Program-made: the position numbers and the translations under genes
In this document: piece by piece, positions 43,473 to 51,746 of the stretch
Position numbering within the stretch: the stretch's first letter is position 1
Layout of the letters: every line of letters begins with the position of its first letter
The notes under the pieces: model-generated
Seen by the model: only the letters and a program-made list of their open reading frames with translations
Database searches by the model: none
Told to the model about the DNA's origin: nothing
Origin: Chlamydiales bacterium
GTDB taxonomy: Bacteria > Chlamydiota > Chlamydiia > Chlamydiales > JAJFMA01
Direction of reading: 5' to 3'
DNA: 64,000 nt
Assembly: GCA_030679955.1 (NCBI GenBank)
Contig: JAUXSF010000035.1
Coordinates: 1 to 64,000 of the forward strand

Positions 43473-44762
43473 TTAAAGTGAAACAACCATAACAGAAATG
43501 TTATCGGTGGAGCCCGCATCGTAGGCGGCTTGGGCGATCTTAGCGGCGATGTCCGCCGACTTTAGTCCCTGGTCTTTGGCTTTCTTAACAGCATTTGCAG
43601 CTTGTTTTGAAGAGGCAACATCCCATAGTCCATCACAAGCGATGATTAGCTCACTACCTGGCTGGATTTTATTTTTGGGAACCTTGGTTACCTTGGGCAA
43701 GGGTGATACACATGTTTTGCCACCACTTCCTAATACTCCTGTATCCCCGATGGCTCTAGCAACGGCTAGGGTGCTATTAATGCGCGCCACGCCATGAACA
43801 TCTGTTACCACCCCACCCCGTCTCTTGATACCTTTCTTGCAGGCAGAGTCATCGGGGTTTAGGTCTTTGCTTAGCTGCTGAACTGAATAGCCAATCAAAG
43901 GGAGGTTTGAGTCGCCATTCTTTAAGACGGCTCTGGAGTCGCCGGCGTTAGCTATCCAAAGGTCGCCATCGATAACAACCGCGAGTGTTGCAGTAGTACC
44001 AGCTTCGCCGCCATAAGCGCGATCAAGCTCTAGGAAGGTTTGGCGCAAGGCTTGGTATACCCCCGCATCGCTGACACCCTGTTTGCAGTACTTTGATAAG
44101 TTATATGAAAGATAGCTGCGCATATTGCGAGATACAAAGTGAGAGGCACCACTGCCGCCATGGCCGTCGAAAATACCAAAGGCTGAGGCTACCACTCTCT
44201 TATTGTGAGAGTGAAAAGAAAACTCCGTCGCTAGGTGATGATCCTCCATGGAGGGACGTCGGCCTTGTAGCTCTGCTACACCGACACTTTTGCCACCGAT
44301 ATTGTAGGAGTCTGTGTAGCCTTGAAACTTAAGCACTGCCTTATCTATAGCATGTCCAAAGGCTATGCCTGGCCAATCCCACCACTGCTGATAGCTAGCT
44401 TGGCTGGCAGCCTTGTGGATACGGCGGTCGATGACCTTAGAGTCTGTAACAGTGCGTAGGTCAAGTGAATGCTGGCTGTGATCGAAATAAAAGAGGACTC
44501 TCAGCGCAATGTCAACAACGATATTCACCACGGGAATCAGTAAAGCAACTCCAACCAAAGCAGAAAGGGTTCGCGTTGTCCAGTCGATGGTGGGAGCTAG
44601 CAATTTGCCACCAGCCAAGCTTCGCTGCGCTACATGTAAACCAGCTTCATTTTGGGTAAGGAACCCACATGCTCTTGACAGGTTCCTGAAGGCGTCACGG
44701 TACGGCAAGTCAATAAATAGTCTGAATTTTCCAAGCGTATAGTCATGTGTACAAGTATACAT
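43473..44762 (-). CDS. Eukaryotic-type PP2C (PPM) phosphatase with N-terminal membrane segment
   Basis: 429 residues. Residues 1-60 soluble, about 61-92 a long hydrophobic stretch (TLSALVGVALLIPVVNIVVD, extending to VLFYF), then a linker and a full PPM domain: VAELQGRRPSMEDHH, FGIFDGHGGSGASHF (metal Asp/Gly-Gly), GTTATLAVVIDGDLWIANAG, DSRA, RAIGDTGVL, IIACDGLWDV and GSTDNISVMVVSL. Metal-site Asp residues are intact, so it should be an active Mn/Mg Ser/Thr phosphatase. The sequence (RPSMEDHH, DGHGG) is like eukaryotic PP2C and plant-type enzymes rather than SpoIIE. It may act on Hanks-type kinase substrates, or, with its hydrophobic hairpin, be an inclusion-membrane or host-directed protein (inference). 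Confidence 0.88.
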   Translation of the reverse strand: MYTCTHDYTLGKFRLFIDLPYRDAFRNLSRACGFLTQNEAGLHVAQRSLAGGKLLAPTIDWTTRTLSALVGVALLIPVVNIVVDIALRVLFYFDHSQHSLDLRTVTDSKVIDRRIHKAASQASYQQWWDWPGIAFGHAIDKAVLKFQGYTDSYNIGGKSVGVAELQGRRPSMEDHHLATEFSFHSHNKRVVASAFGIFDGHGGSGASHFVSRNMRSYLSYNLSKYCKQGVSDAGVYQALRQTFLELDRAYGGEAGTTATLAVVIDGDLWIANAGDSRAVLKNGDSNLPLIGYSVQQLSKDLNPDDSACKKGIKRRGGVVTDVHGVARINSTLAVARAIGDTGVLGSGGKTCVSPLPKVTKVPKNKIQPGSELIIACDGLWDVASSKQAANAVKKAKDQGLKSADIAAKIAQAAYDAGSTDNISVMVVSL

Positions 44763-44828
44763 TTTCCTCTCCCTTACTCTCTTCTGGCCCCTGATGCAGT
44801 AATATAGTATCTCAGCGTCAAGATTAAA

Positions 44829-45851
44829 TTAAGTGAATCCAAAGGCTTTGGGTCCTACAAGTGCTAATCCCTCTGGAGTAGTCCATATTTTCGGTGAGGG
44901 CAAACGCACTAAAGAAACTCTAAGGCCATACCTAAGCGATTCGCTGGTGATTGGGGTGCCACTGTCCGTTTCCATTAGCATGAGGATATCGGGTGTGCAG
45001 CCAAGCGTCTCACTACCCCGACGAGCCAGTAGATATTCGTTTTGATAAATGAGCTCCACGTCATCAAGTTTAACTGTGCCTTCCAAGAATCCCGCCTTTA
45101 CAGACTGATTCACATCGGTGATAGTGCCTTGGGCCAATAATGACCCGGCTGTGGTTTCCAGAAGCGCTCTGACTGGATCACTTGAAGTAGTTCTGGCCTT
45201 TATGATAGTGCGTCCGATGCTGATGGCTTGCGAAACTGTTCCAGGAACTGTTGCGACCCTTGCTTCCTTTCCGCTCATAGAATAAAGCGCTACGGCACAG
45301 CTAGAGCCCATTGCCACTGTCACATGGCGTGCGAGGCGTTCCATTTCCAAAGCGTTAGTTGCATCGATGGTTATTGTATTGCCACAGCAATCGGATAGGA
45401 TTGCGGGACAGCAGGAAATACCCATAAGTTCGGCCGAACTCATCTGCAATTGTGGGAACGCTCTTCCAATAAGATCTGCATCGAGAACAGGAAGGCCAAG
45501 ACTGCCCGCGATTAATAGCGGGCAGAAGGCATTGGCGCCACCGATTTCCCCAGCCATGAGGGCTGTGGGCTTGCGCCCAAAGACCCTCTCAGCTGTGAGA
45601 ACTAGCTGCAATAGCTCTTGGCTATTAGGTAGCTTTTCCGTGGATACCAAAGGTGCCCCCATAAGTCCTATGGGAAGCACCAGATCCTCGGATTGCAAGT
45701 CGTCGATACTGATAAGTGTGACGGGACCGAACTGTTCGATGGCATAGCGCGCCATGATGACTTCATTTGTTGGGTCACCACCGCCGCCGGAGCCAAGGAT
45801 TGCACTGCCTAAGGCAAGCGCTTCTAGATCATCTATTGTAAGTTGTCTCAT
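44829..45851 (-). CDS. DUF917 protein (S-methyl-thiohydantoin desulfurase-like)
   Basis: 340 residues of the DUF917 family. Signatures: AILGSGGGGDPTNE near residue 20 (hallmark N-terminal Gly-rich motif), ALMAGEIGGANAFCPLL, VLDADLIGRAFPQLQM (core D-x-D-x-x-GRAFPE-like motif) and a C-terminal PDILMLMETDSGTPITSESL. Members I recall act on (thio)hydantoin compounds, including ergothioneine-breakdown intermediates, and are usually encoded next to hydantoinase/oxoprolinase genes, as here. Last gene of a minus-strand cluster, 3 bases after the 369-aa unknown gene, so tightly coupled with it. Confidence 0.85.
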   Translation of the reverse strand: MRQLTIDDLEALALGSAILGSGGGGDPTNEVIMARYAIEQFGPVTLISIDDLQSEDLVLPIGLMGAPLVSTEKLPNSQELLQLVLTAERVFGRKPTALMAGEIGGANAFCPLLIAGSLGLPVLDADLIGRAFPQLQMSSAELMGISCCPAILSDCCGNTITIDATNALEMERLARHVTVAMGSSCAVALYSMSGKEARVATVPGTVSQAISIGRTIIKARTTSSDPVRALLETTAGSLLAQGTITDVNQSVKAGFLEGTVKLDDVELIYQNEYLLARRGSETLGCTPDILMLMETDSGTPITSESLRYGLRVSLVRLPSPKIWTTPEGLALVGPKAFGFT

Positions 45852-45854
45852 CTC

Positions 45855-46964
45855 TTAACATCCATCTTTGGCTGTTTCATTAAGTTTTGTGATGATGGGA
45901 TAAATGTGGCTTATCAAGCAGGTACGTGCGTTATCCCTTGTGCAGCCCATACGATCTGCTAAATCAATATACCTTTGCATCTCCAGATCGTTAGGTAGCT
46001 CCGGCGCATCTTTAATCTGCGCGGAATATTGAGGGTGATTCGCTGCTCCGGCTCGAACGATATCTAAAACATCTATCGTACCTAATCGTGCTCTAAAATC
46101 ATCCAATGTTTCGTCTGATTGCTCGGACGCCACACCGAAGACCTTCATGCAAGCCATGTCGGCCGGAGTTTGGTTGCTAATATAATATCCTTCGCCATTT
46201 GACATGTAAGGTATTTCAACCTTGCCTTCACCTCTTTGTACTTCGAGAACAATGGGGACGCCACGCTCACGAGCGCTGCGCAGCACCACTTCTGTAAGGT
46301 AGTAAAAGGGCTGACACTGAACACCCGATTTATCGGTTTTCACATAGGGGGTAGTTACCATCGCTTGCAATTCATCCGGAAGCCTTAATGCTTTTTCCTG
46401 AACATATTTTACTGATAATTCAGATAATACACGCTGAGCTTTTTTGACGATCTTTTCTGCTGTGCCCTTGCTGAGACCTTTTTGCATTAAAGGTGTTAAG
46501 TTAATCACGTCAGGCAGCTCTACTTTTACAGCAGCCTGTTTGACGATTGTTAACAGGTAGGAGAGCGCTATGATTTGTGCTCTCTCACTAATCTGTACTC
46601 GGTTTGCTTCTGTCAGAAATGAAACTAACGAGACATTTCCTCTAGTTGGTATCACCATTTGTTCTAGCTGGCCTTTGGCCGCATCAACACGTGCTTTGGC
46701 ATCCATGATGTCCGCTATTGCAGCAGCATCATTAAAGGCCTCTGCCATCATAAGAGAGCGAATTTGGCAACAACAGTCTCCAACTAATGGATCAAAGTTG
46801 TAAAGGTTTCCTTGCTCAAAGTTTTCAAAAGCCTCTCTCACGATATCCAGAACAATACCGTAAGATTTGGGTATTTCCTTAAACTGTTTGGCTCCCTGAG
46901 CTTGCTCTGCTGCTTGCATGAAATCATCTACATAACAATTTCTTGAATATTCTAAAATTTCCAT
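45855..46964 (-). CDS. Unknown protein, CCCQIR paralog 2 (369 aa)
   Basis: No known family recognised. Soluble, mostly helical, no signal peptide. Clearly paralogous to the product of 50338-51462: shared blocks are FDPLVGDCCCQIRSLMMAE (residues about 57-75), GLSKGTAEKIVKKAQRVLSE, SVKYVQEKALRLP, SGVQCQPFYYLTEVVLRSA and the C-terminal NHPQYSAQIKDA...CTRDNARTCLISHIYPII with paired Cys. The three consecutive Cys could bind metal or form disulfides. RBS AGGAC precedes ATG. It lies 3 bases upstream of the DUF917 gene, so a partner role in (thio)hydantoin metabolism is possible; an effector role is an alternative. Two tiny ORFs stand upstream at 47081-47404. Confidence 0.75.
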   Translation of the reverse strand: MEILEYSRNCYVDDFMQAAEQAQGAKQFKEIPKSYGIVLDIVREAFENFEQGNLYNFDPLVGDCCCQIRSLMMAEAFNDAAAIADIMDAKARVDAAKGQLEQMVIPTRGNVSLVSFLTEANRVQISERAQIIALSYLLTIVKQAAVKVELPDVINLTPLMQKGLSKGTAEKIVKKAQRVLSELSVKYVQEKALRLPDELQAMVTTPYVKTDKSGVQCQPFYYLTEVVLRSARERGVPIVLEVQRGEGKVEIPYMSNGEGYYISNQTPADMACMKVFGVASEQSDETLDDFRARLGTIDVLDIVRAGAANHPQYSAQIKDAPELPNDLEMQRYIDLADRMGCTRDNARTCLISHIYPIITKLNETAKDGC

Positions 46965-47080
46965 GATAGTAAAGTCCTATAATAATTTTTTAAAAACAAA
47001 ATTAAATCTAAATATGAGTTCAGAAACTAGTTGAGCTAGTAACTACTCAAAATAAAACTGTGTGAAAAAAAACGGGTATA

Positions 47081-47248
47081 TTATTGATGCCAGCGATGAT
47101 GGGGCTGGACCCAGAGGAGGGAAGGAAGGAAAGAGGTAGAAAATTTTAGGGTAGTGGGTAGCTTCTGAGGATCGCTTATTAGCGTATCATCAGACGCGAG
47201 CGCAGACACAAAAAGGTCTGAAAACGTGATGACAATTGGTATGAACAT
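47081..47248 (-). CDS. Small ORF, 55 aa, His/Trp-rich C-terminus (leader-peptide candidate)
   Basis: ATG 47248 with AGGAGT 12 bases upstream; stop TAA at 47081. The product starts MFIPIVITFSDLFVSAL and ends LLWVQPHHRWHQ. Its 3' end and the sequence after it (TGGGTCCAGCCCCATCATC, then T-run and ACAGTTTT) match the 3' end of the small ORF at 47327-47404. Lies about 115 bases upstream of the 369-aa gene. May be a regulatory leader peptide, or a short real protein; coding status is unproven. Confidence 0.45.
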   Translation of the reverse strand: MFIPIVITFSDLFVSALASDDTLISDPQKLPTTLKFSTSFLPSLLWVQPHHRWHQ

Positions 47249-47297
47249 TTTCTTTTTGTAACTCCTATGTACAAAAACTTGTCGTTGCTGGGGGCGT

Positions 47298-47362
47298 AAA
47301 AACTGTAAAAAAATGGATATATGTAGTTACTGGCAATGATGATGGGACTGTGCCCAATGCCA
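47298..47362 (-). promoter_or_regulatory. Candidate attenuator hairpin and T-tract at end of small ORF 47327-47404
   Basis: On the minus strand TGGCATTGGGCACAGTCCCA, ATCATCAT-type loop, TGCCA forms a nested stem overlapping the His codons and the stop, then CCATTTTTTTACAGTTTT. The arrangement (leader peptide codons inside a stem, T-tract after) resembles amino-acid attenuators. The same T-tract and ACAGTTTT end follow the other three small ORFs. Confidence 0.4.
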
Positions 47363-47404
47363 TGCATGAAGATGGGAAGGATGTAAAGTTGTTCGTGCGA
47401 ACAT
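47327..47404 (-). CDS. Small ORF, 25 aa, His-rich (leader-peptide candidate)
   Basis: ATG 47404 with AGGAG 10 bases upstream. The peptide has 7 His and 2 Trp in 25 residues, ending HLHAWHWAQSHHHCQ, including a HHH run just before the stop. That composition is that of a histidine attenuator leader peptide. It lies between the hydantoinase gene and the second CCCQIR gene. Too short for usual gene finders. Confidence 0.5.
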   Translation of the reverse strand: MFARTTLHPSHLHAWHWAQSHHHCQ

Positions 47405-47478
47405 TTTAACAAAACTCCTGATATAGCCCAATTATACCCTACAATGCCTTATAGGTCAACTTTTATAGAACTTTAACC

Positions 47479-47501
47479 AAAGGCGCCAAGTTGGCGCCTT
47501 T
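47479..47501 (-). terminator. Hairpin after the hydantoinase gene (family-A related)
   Basis: AAAGGCGCCAA, one base, TTGGCGCCTTT: an 11-bp perfect stem 18 bases after the stop of the hydantoinase gene, flanked by TTAACGCAAAGG on the minus strand, the family-A word. Read leftwards it is followed by GGTTAAAGTTC, not a T-run, so it is probably a partial terminator or an RNA-stabilising stem. Confidence 0.5.
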
Positions 47502-47519
47502 GCGTTAAAAAATCTTAAA

Positions 47520-49064
47520 CTAGTTTTGGCGTCCGGCAGCCACTACTGTGATACGCGCCAAGTGGTCTGGCATATAGTGGTAGGGGATGATCTGCAAGTC
47601 AATAACCCTTGTAGTGTCACGGCGAGCACCTTTTTCCACTGCTGCATCGATAGCTTCTTCTTGCAGGCGTTGCAGCACCGCCTCTCTGTTTGTTAGACTT
47701 ACAACAGTGTCTACGGTGCCCGAGATCTCTGCTAAGGCAGCTCCGAAGGCATTTGCTACGCCAGCGTACTCTGGGACCATGTAACGGTTGCTTAGCATCT
47801 CTTTAGGCATTAAGGCAGCACCTCCGCCTACTAAGAGAACAGGAACGTCGCGTTGACCCGCCTCCATGAGGATTACCTCATTCTCGATACGTTCAAAGGC
47901 ATGTTTTAGAATGCTTTGTGCTTGTTGCGTATCGATCTTCACTTGCTGGGCATTGGCGCCGTTAATTTGAGCATGTCCGCCTGCGACAGCAACATCTGTA
48001 AAGGTCAGTCTATCACCGCCGAAGCAAAATGCTTCGGTGAGGACGTTCATACCAGCGCTCTGAGGGCCTATCTGGAAGCGATTATTTTGGTGAACTTCGA
48101 CGTAGCTTCCGCCACCTAGTGCTATGGACAGCACATCTGGCATGGGGAAGTTCAGGCGAATGCCACCGATATTGGATGTATTTAAGCTACGTTTTGGGAA
48201 GCCTTTCTTAACCAAGCCGACATCTGTGGAGGTACCCCCGATATCGACGATAACGGCATCTTGAATACCTGTTAATCGGCTAGCGCCGATGAAGGAGTTG
48301 GTGGGTCCGGCGCTAATAGTTAGGACTGGGATATCGATCGCTTCTTCTAAGCTGATGATGCAACCGTTGTTTTGAGTGATGTACAATGGGCAGTTAAGCT
48401 GAAGGTTTGACAGCGTTGTTTCGATATCGCGGAAGCCTTTGGCCATCACTTTTTTCAAAGCAGCGTTGAGTAATGCTGTGTTCTCGCGCTCAATAAAGCC
48501 AATTCCACCAACGTGGTGAGAAAGGGATAAAGGAATATCATCTACTTCAAGGGCAATCTGGGCAGCTTCAAGTTCCTGATCATACTTCAATGGTGAAAAC
48601 ACACCGATGATCGCAAGACTTTCAGCACCGAGGGCCAAAAGTTTCTCTACCGCTGCACGTACCTCTGCTCTATCAAAGGGAGTGATTGGCGCAGAGTGGC
48701 ATTCATAGCCACCACCAACGGTCACGGAGCCGACGAACACAGTTTCTTTTAGTTCTTGTGGCCATGTGTAGCAGGGGGGCAGGCTATCGGGGTGGTGACC
48801 AGCAATCCGGATTAGACCCACTTTAAAGAGGTCGCGACCCTGCAAAATAGCGTTTGTAGCGTGAGTGGTTCCAAGGTAGATGGCTCGAACGCTGTCTGCT
48901 TGGGCATTTGCCATTTCTAGCAACTTCTTAAGTGCGTTGCCCACTCCGCTGGAGATATCTCTGGTAGTCGGAGACTTAACGCTGGCGATAATTTTGTTGT
49001 TCGGATCTAGTAGCACGGCATCTGTATTGGTGCCGCCGATATCCATTCCTATAGTGTACTTCAT
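47520..49064 (-). CDS. Hydantoinase/oxoprolinase family A protein
   Basis: 514 residues. N-terminal Hydant_A_N (IGMDIGGTNTDAVLLDPNNK, ATP-binding actin-like fold, GTTHATNAIL) then Hydantoinase_A (SAGPTNSFIGASRLTG, VIVDIGGTSTDVGLVKKG, IALGGGSY). Family enzymes open hydantoin or 5-oxoproline rings with ATP. It lacks a fused or adjacent B subunit (HyuB), as in many DUF917-linked members. Located between an NCS1 permease (upstream) and, after the small-ORF region, a CCCQIR gene and DUF917. Natural substrate unknown; a (thio)hydantoin derived from histidine or ergothioneine is one possibility (inference). Confidence 0.88.
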   Translation of the reverse strand: MKYTIGMDIGGTNTDAVLLDPNNKIIASVKSPTTRDISSGVGNALKKLLEMANAQADSVRAIYLGTTHATNAILQGRDLFKVGLIRIAGHHPDSLPPCYTWPQELKETVFVGSVTVGGGYECHSAPITPFDRAEVRAAVEKLLALGAESLAIIGVFSPLKYDQELEAAQIALEVDDIPLSLSHHVGGIGFIERENTALLNAALKKVMAKGFRDIETTLSNLQLNCPLYITQNNGCIISLEEAIDIPVLTISAGPTNSFIGASRLTGIQDAVIVDIGGTSTDVGLVKKGFPKRSLNTSNIGGIRLNFPMPDVLSIALGGGSYVEVHQNNRFQIGPQSAGMNVLTEAFCFGGDRLTFTDVAVAGGHAQINGANAQQVKIDTQQAQSILKHAFERIENEVILMEAGQRDVPVLLVGGGAALMPKEMLSNRYMVPEYAGVANAFGAALAEISGTVDTVVSLTNREAVLQRLQEEAIDAAVEKGARRDTTRVIDLQIIPYHYMPDHLARITVVAAGRQN

Positions 49065-49104
49065 GATCAGATAAACCTATTTTATTAACTGTGTGGCCAT
49101 TGGA

Positions 49105-50280
49105 TTATATCTCATTCGCTAATTCTAAGTCTTTCTTACAGACTATTTGCAGTGCCGCGACGGTCAGCCCCGAGCATACAAATGCATCGAGCAGCGCGAT
49201 GTCAGACAGGGTGATGATTTGGAAGAAGGCTAACAAACCGACTCCATAGCCAAGAGACCAGCTGAACAAATTGCGCATCGTGGCGGTGCTGTTTAGCAAG
49301 TAGGCAGCAATCATAGCGCCGCCCATACTGCTTACACCGATACCCAAAACAGTGACCACTTGCTCTACGTGTTGACCAACATTTAAGCATGCCAGCAGTG
49401 TGCCAAAGGCTCCCAAGGCCAGGGTGCGCTTGTCATGGCTGATGGTTGGTGCCAATACCTCGGCTGAAATAACGGCAGAGAACAAGTTAGTGTTGTTAGA
49501 GGCCCATCCAGCAATCAGAAGGAATAAGGCGATCCAAATGCACCAAATGGTACCGCCGGAACCTTGTAGCGCCTGCAGAATTGTTCCTTCAGTCATGCCA
49601 GCGCTAAGGTATACGCCTATGCCTTCGACAAGCGGCAATGCTACAAGAAATACCAGCGCATTAGTGATGATGCCGTCCATAGTGGTGCGTGCATACCTGA
49701 AGTAGGTGGGGATATCGATAACCATGGCGATAGCTGTGGCCATAACTAACGAGACACCTCGCAATCCAGGCCATTCGGTGACAGTGGGCATCGAAGGGAT
49801 CGGAGCTTGAACCAGAGCCCAGATAATGGTGACAGCAAGAAGGGGAGCACACATGGCAGCCATGCGGCTAAGCGCACCAATACCTTTACGCGCACAAAGA
49901 GTGATCGCTAGGCCAAAGAGGATATTTAGCACGATAGCGGGGACTCCAAGTGCCTCTTGCGCACTGTCGCACATCACATTAAGCTGAATTGCAAACCAAA
50001 CGATCATCGAGCAAATCATGGTTGCCGCGAAGAGGCGACCTCCGACCGTGCCGAAGATTTTCTGAGCCTGTTCAGGCGTGCTACGACGCTCCTTGGCGCC
50101 AATTAGTGTGGCCACCCAGCCTAGGCAGAAGAGGACAGCGTTGCCCAAAAAAATAGAGGCAACGGCTGCCAGCATACCATAATGCAGGCAGAGCTCTTGG
50201 CCGATAATGATAACTGGAAGGCACACAGTACATCCTACATAGATGCTTGATAGCTCTTTCCAGTTTTGCGTCGTACTCAT
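49105..50280 (-). CDS. NCS1-family permease (CodB/cytosine-permease-like)
   Basis: 391-residue inner-membrane transporter with about 11-12 hydrophobic helices (IYVGCTVCLPVIIIGQELCL; VASIFLGNAVLFCLGWVATLIG; IVWFAIQLNVMCDSAQEAL; LALGAFGTLLACLNV). NCS1 carriers import nucleobases, hydantoins or allantoin with H+ or Na+. It is 40 bases upstream of the hydantoinase gene on the same strand, so it probably brings in that enzyme's substrate. The CodB-type end (LEVVCKKDLELANEI-like tail) is present. The exact substrate cannot be read from sequence. Confidence 0.88.
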   Translation of the reverse strand: MSTTQNWKELSSIYVGCTVCLPVIIIGQELCLHYGMLAAVASIFLGNAVLFCLGWVATLIGAKERRSTPEQAQKIFGTVGGRLFAATMICSMIVWFAIQLNVMCDSAQEALGVPAIVLNILFGLAITLCARKGIGALSRMAAMCAPLLAVTIIWALVQAPIPSMPTVTEWPGLRGVSLVMATAIAMVIDIPTYFRYARTTMDGIITNALVFLVALPLVEGIGVYLSAGMTEGTILQALQGSGGTIWCIWIALFLLIAGWASNNTNLFSAVISAEVLAPTISHDKRTLALGAFGTLLACLNVGQHVEQVVTVLGIGVSSMGGAMIAAYLLNSTATMRNLFSWSLGYGVGLLAFFQIITLSDIALLDAFVCSGLTVAALQIVCKKDLELANEI

Positions 50281-50337
50281 TTCACTTTCCTTCTATTGAT
50301 GGGATGAAGAGTATAGCCCTTCATCCCTTGAATTACT

Positions 50338-51462
50338 TTATGCGCCAGCTCCTGCATAGTTTTCGATGGTATCACAGAAAATATGTACCATGACACATTT
50401 TGAGGGATTCTCTCTACAGTAGCCCTCATTTTGTGCGATAGCCTGGTACTTTTCTAAACGCGGGTCGTCTGGGGTCTCCGCATTTTTATACTGCACCGCA
50501 TACTGAGCGTGCTGTGCCATCATGGCGTAGTAGGCGTCTTTCAATTTCACTTGAAATTTTGATGGTTCAGGTGGTTCTTCACTGAAATTATACGCCTCCA
50601 TAACCCAAGCAGCGGTACCTGGGGTAAACTCCTCTGCACTGGCAAGTTGGTATCCTTCTGGTGTCGGCTTGTAGAATAATTTCACACGGTCCATGGGTTC
50701 AGGATGGCCGGTGATGTGCCTATCAACAATCAATACGGCTGGTATATTGTTCTGTAACGCGGAACGGTACATGACATCAGACAGCGCAAAGCACGACAAT
50801 GACTGCACGCCAGAGTCATCCACAACGGGTGTGGAGACATGATCCTGCAACATTTTGATCTTCTCTGTCGGAGGTAGCTTCGCCGCACATTCCTGCACAA
50901 AGTTCACGGAGTACTCTGACAGAATTTTCCTAGCCGTTTTGTTAACGTTGTTAGCGAAGTTCTTAGAGAAACCGCTCTTTACCAACGCTTTCAGATCAGT
51001 GATATCGCCTGCCTCATATTTATGAGGAGGCGGTGTAATCTTGGTCATCGTCAAAATGTATGCCGCAACCAATGCATGGATTTTTTCTGGAATATCCAGG
51101 CTGATCTGTTGCTCTTGCATTACGTCTGTGAAAGCACAAGGCTTACTAGGGCTTTTGACATGAGCTATTTTTTCCTTCGCCTCAGCAATCACGCTTTTAG
51201 TGTATTGTACTTCTAAAGCGATATCCACAGAGTTTGCGAAATAAGCGAACATCTCGGCACGAATTTGACAGCAGCACTCCATAACCAAGGCGTCGAACCC
51301 TGTCATCTGGCGCTGTTCAATAGCTTCGCATGCTTCTAATGCAATATTCATAATGATTTGGATATTCTTCGCCGTTGCGGGCATATCTTTTGCACGTACC
51401 ACCGATCCTGCTGTTGGTACGATATTCCACAAAGGTGCTGTTTTAAATTGTGTTTGTTCCAT
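50338..51462 (-). CDS. Unknown protein, CCCQIR paralog 1 (374 aa)
   Basis: No family recognised; paralog of 45855-46964. ATG 51462 (MEQTQFKTAPLWN) chosen because AGAGGA stands about 10 bases upstream; an ATG 16 codons earlier would read through an AT-rich leader. Shared blocks: FDALVMECCCQIRAEMFAY (about 55-75), SGFSKNFANNVNKTARKILS, SVNFVQECAAKLPP, SGVQSLSCFALSDVMYRSA and AQHAQYAVQYKNAETPDDP...CRENPSKCVMVHIFCD. Identity looks modest (about a third), so the duplication is old. It starts the metabolic cluster, with the NCS1 permease 57 bases downstream. Soluble, no signal peptide. Two tiny ORFs lie upstream (51636-51955). Might be a substrate-binding partner, a regulator or a secreted effector. 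Confidence 0.75.
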   Translation of the reverse strand: MEQTQFKTAPLWNIVPTAGSVVRAKDMPATAKNIQIIMNIALEACEAIEQRQMTGFDALVMECCCQIRAEMFAYFANSVDIALEVQYTKSVIAEAKEKIAHVKSPSKPCAFTDVMQEQQISLDIPEKIHALVAAYILTMTKITPPPHKYEAGDITDLKALVKSGFSKNFANNVNKTARKILSEYSVNFVQECAAKLPPTEKIKMLQDHVSTPVVDDSGVQSLSCFALSDVMYRSALQNNIPAVLIVDRHITGHPEPMDRVKLFYKPTPEGYQLASAEEFTPGTAAWVMEAYNFSEEPPEPSKFQVKLKDAYYAMMAQHAQYAVQYKNAETPDDPRLEKYQAIAQNEGYCRENPSKCVMVHIFCDTIENYAGAGA

Positions 51463-51608
51463 GATAAATAATTCCTCTAAAAAATTCAATAAAAAATAAA
51501 ATAAATTCATATAATCGAATGATCTAGAGATACTAAAAAAGGTTCAAATAGACGGCAGGTTAGTGCCAGATCAGAACTGTTTCTAGATGTCTAGGTCAAT
51601 CAAGGGGT

Positions 51609-51662
51609 TAAAACTGTAAAAACAAAAGGGGATGGTTACCGCTGAGTAAGCCGTAGAAGCGG
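51609..51662 (-). promoter_or_regulatory. Candidate attenuator hairpin and T-tract at end of small ORF 51636-51746
   Basis: On the minus strand CCGCT, 14-base loop, AGCGG closes exactly at the stop codon, followed by CCCCTTTTGTTTTTACAGTTTT-type T-tract. The homologous element at 51833-51882 has one stem mismatch but the same tract. No similar tract occurs elsewhere in the window except after the two ORFs at 47.1-47.4 kb. Confidence 0.4.
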
Positions 51663-51746
51663 CGCGCGGAGGAGGAGGGAGAGGTTAAAAATAGAGCTGA
51701 TTACTTTGGGGCACGACGGTGCTTGATTTGGGGGATAGGGATACAT
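51636..51746 (-). CDS. Small ORF, 36 aa, Leu/Arg-rich C-terminus
   Basis: ATG 51746 with AAAAGGAG 9 bases upstream. Starts MYPYPPNQAPSC and ends LSLLLRAPLLRLTQR. The last 15 residues match those of the small ORF at 51860-51955 (LLLRKPLLRLTQR). The 5' leader (ATTTATTTTATTTTT) is also like that of the adjacent CCCQIR gene, suggesting local duplication of a leader plus short ORF. Leader peptide or short protein; coding status unproven. Confidence 0.45.
   Translation of the reverse strand: MYPYPPNQAPSCPKVISSIFNLSLLLRAPLLRLTQR

Noticed and set aside
47179-47412. 77-aa minus-strand ORF (MLKCSHEQLY...) covering both tiny ORFs
   Set aside because: Its TTG start is only two bases from the AGGAG, and the frame crosses the RBS of the second tiny ORF. 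The ATG at 47404 with 10-base spacing is better placed. It remains a formal alternative.
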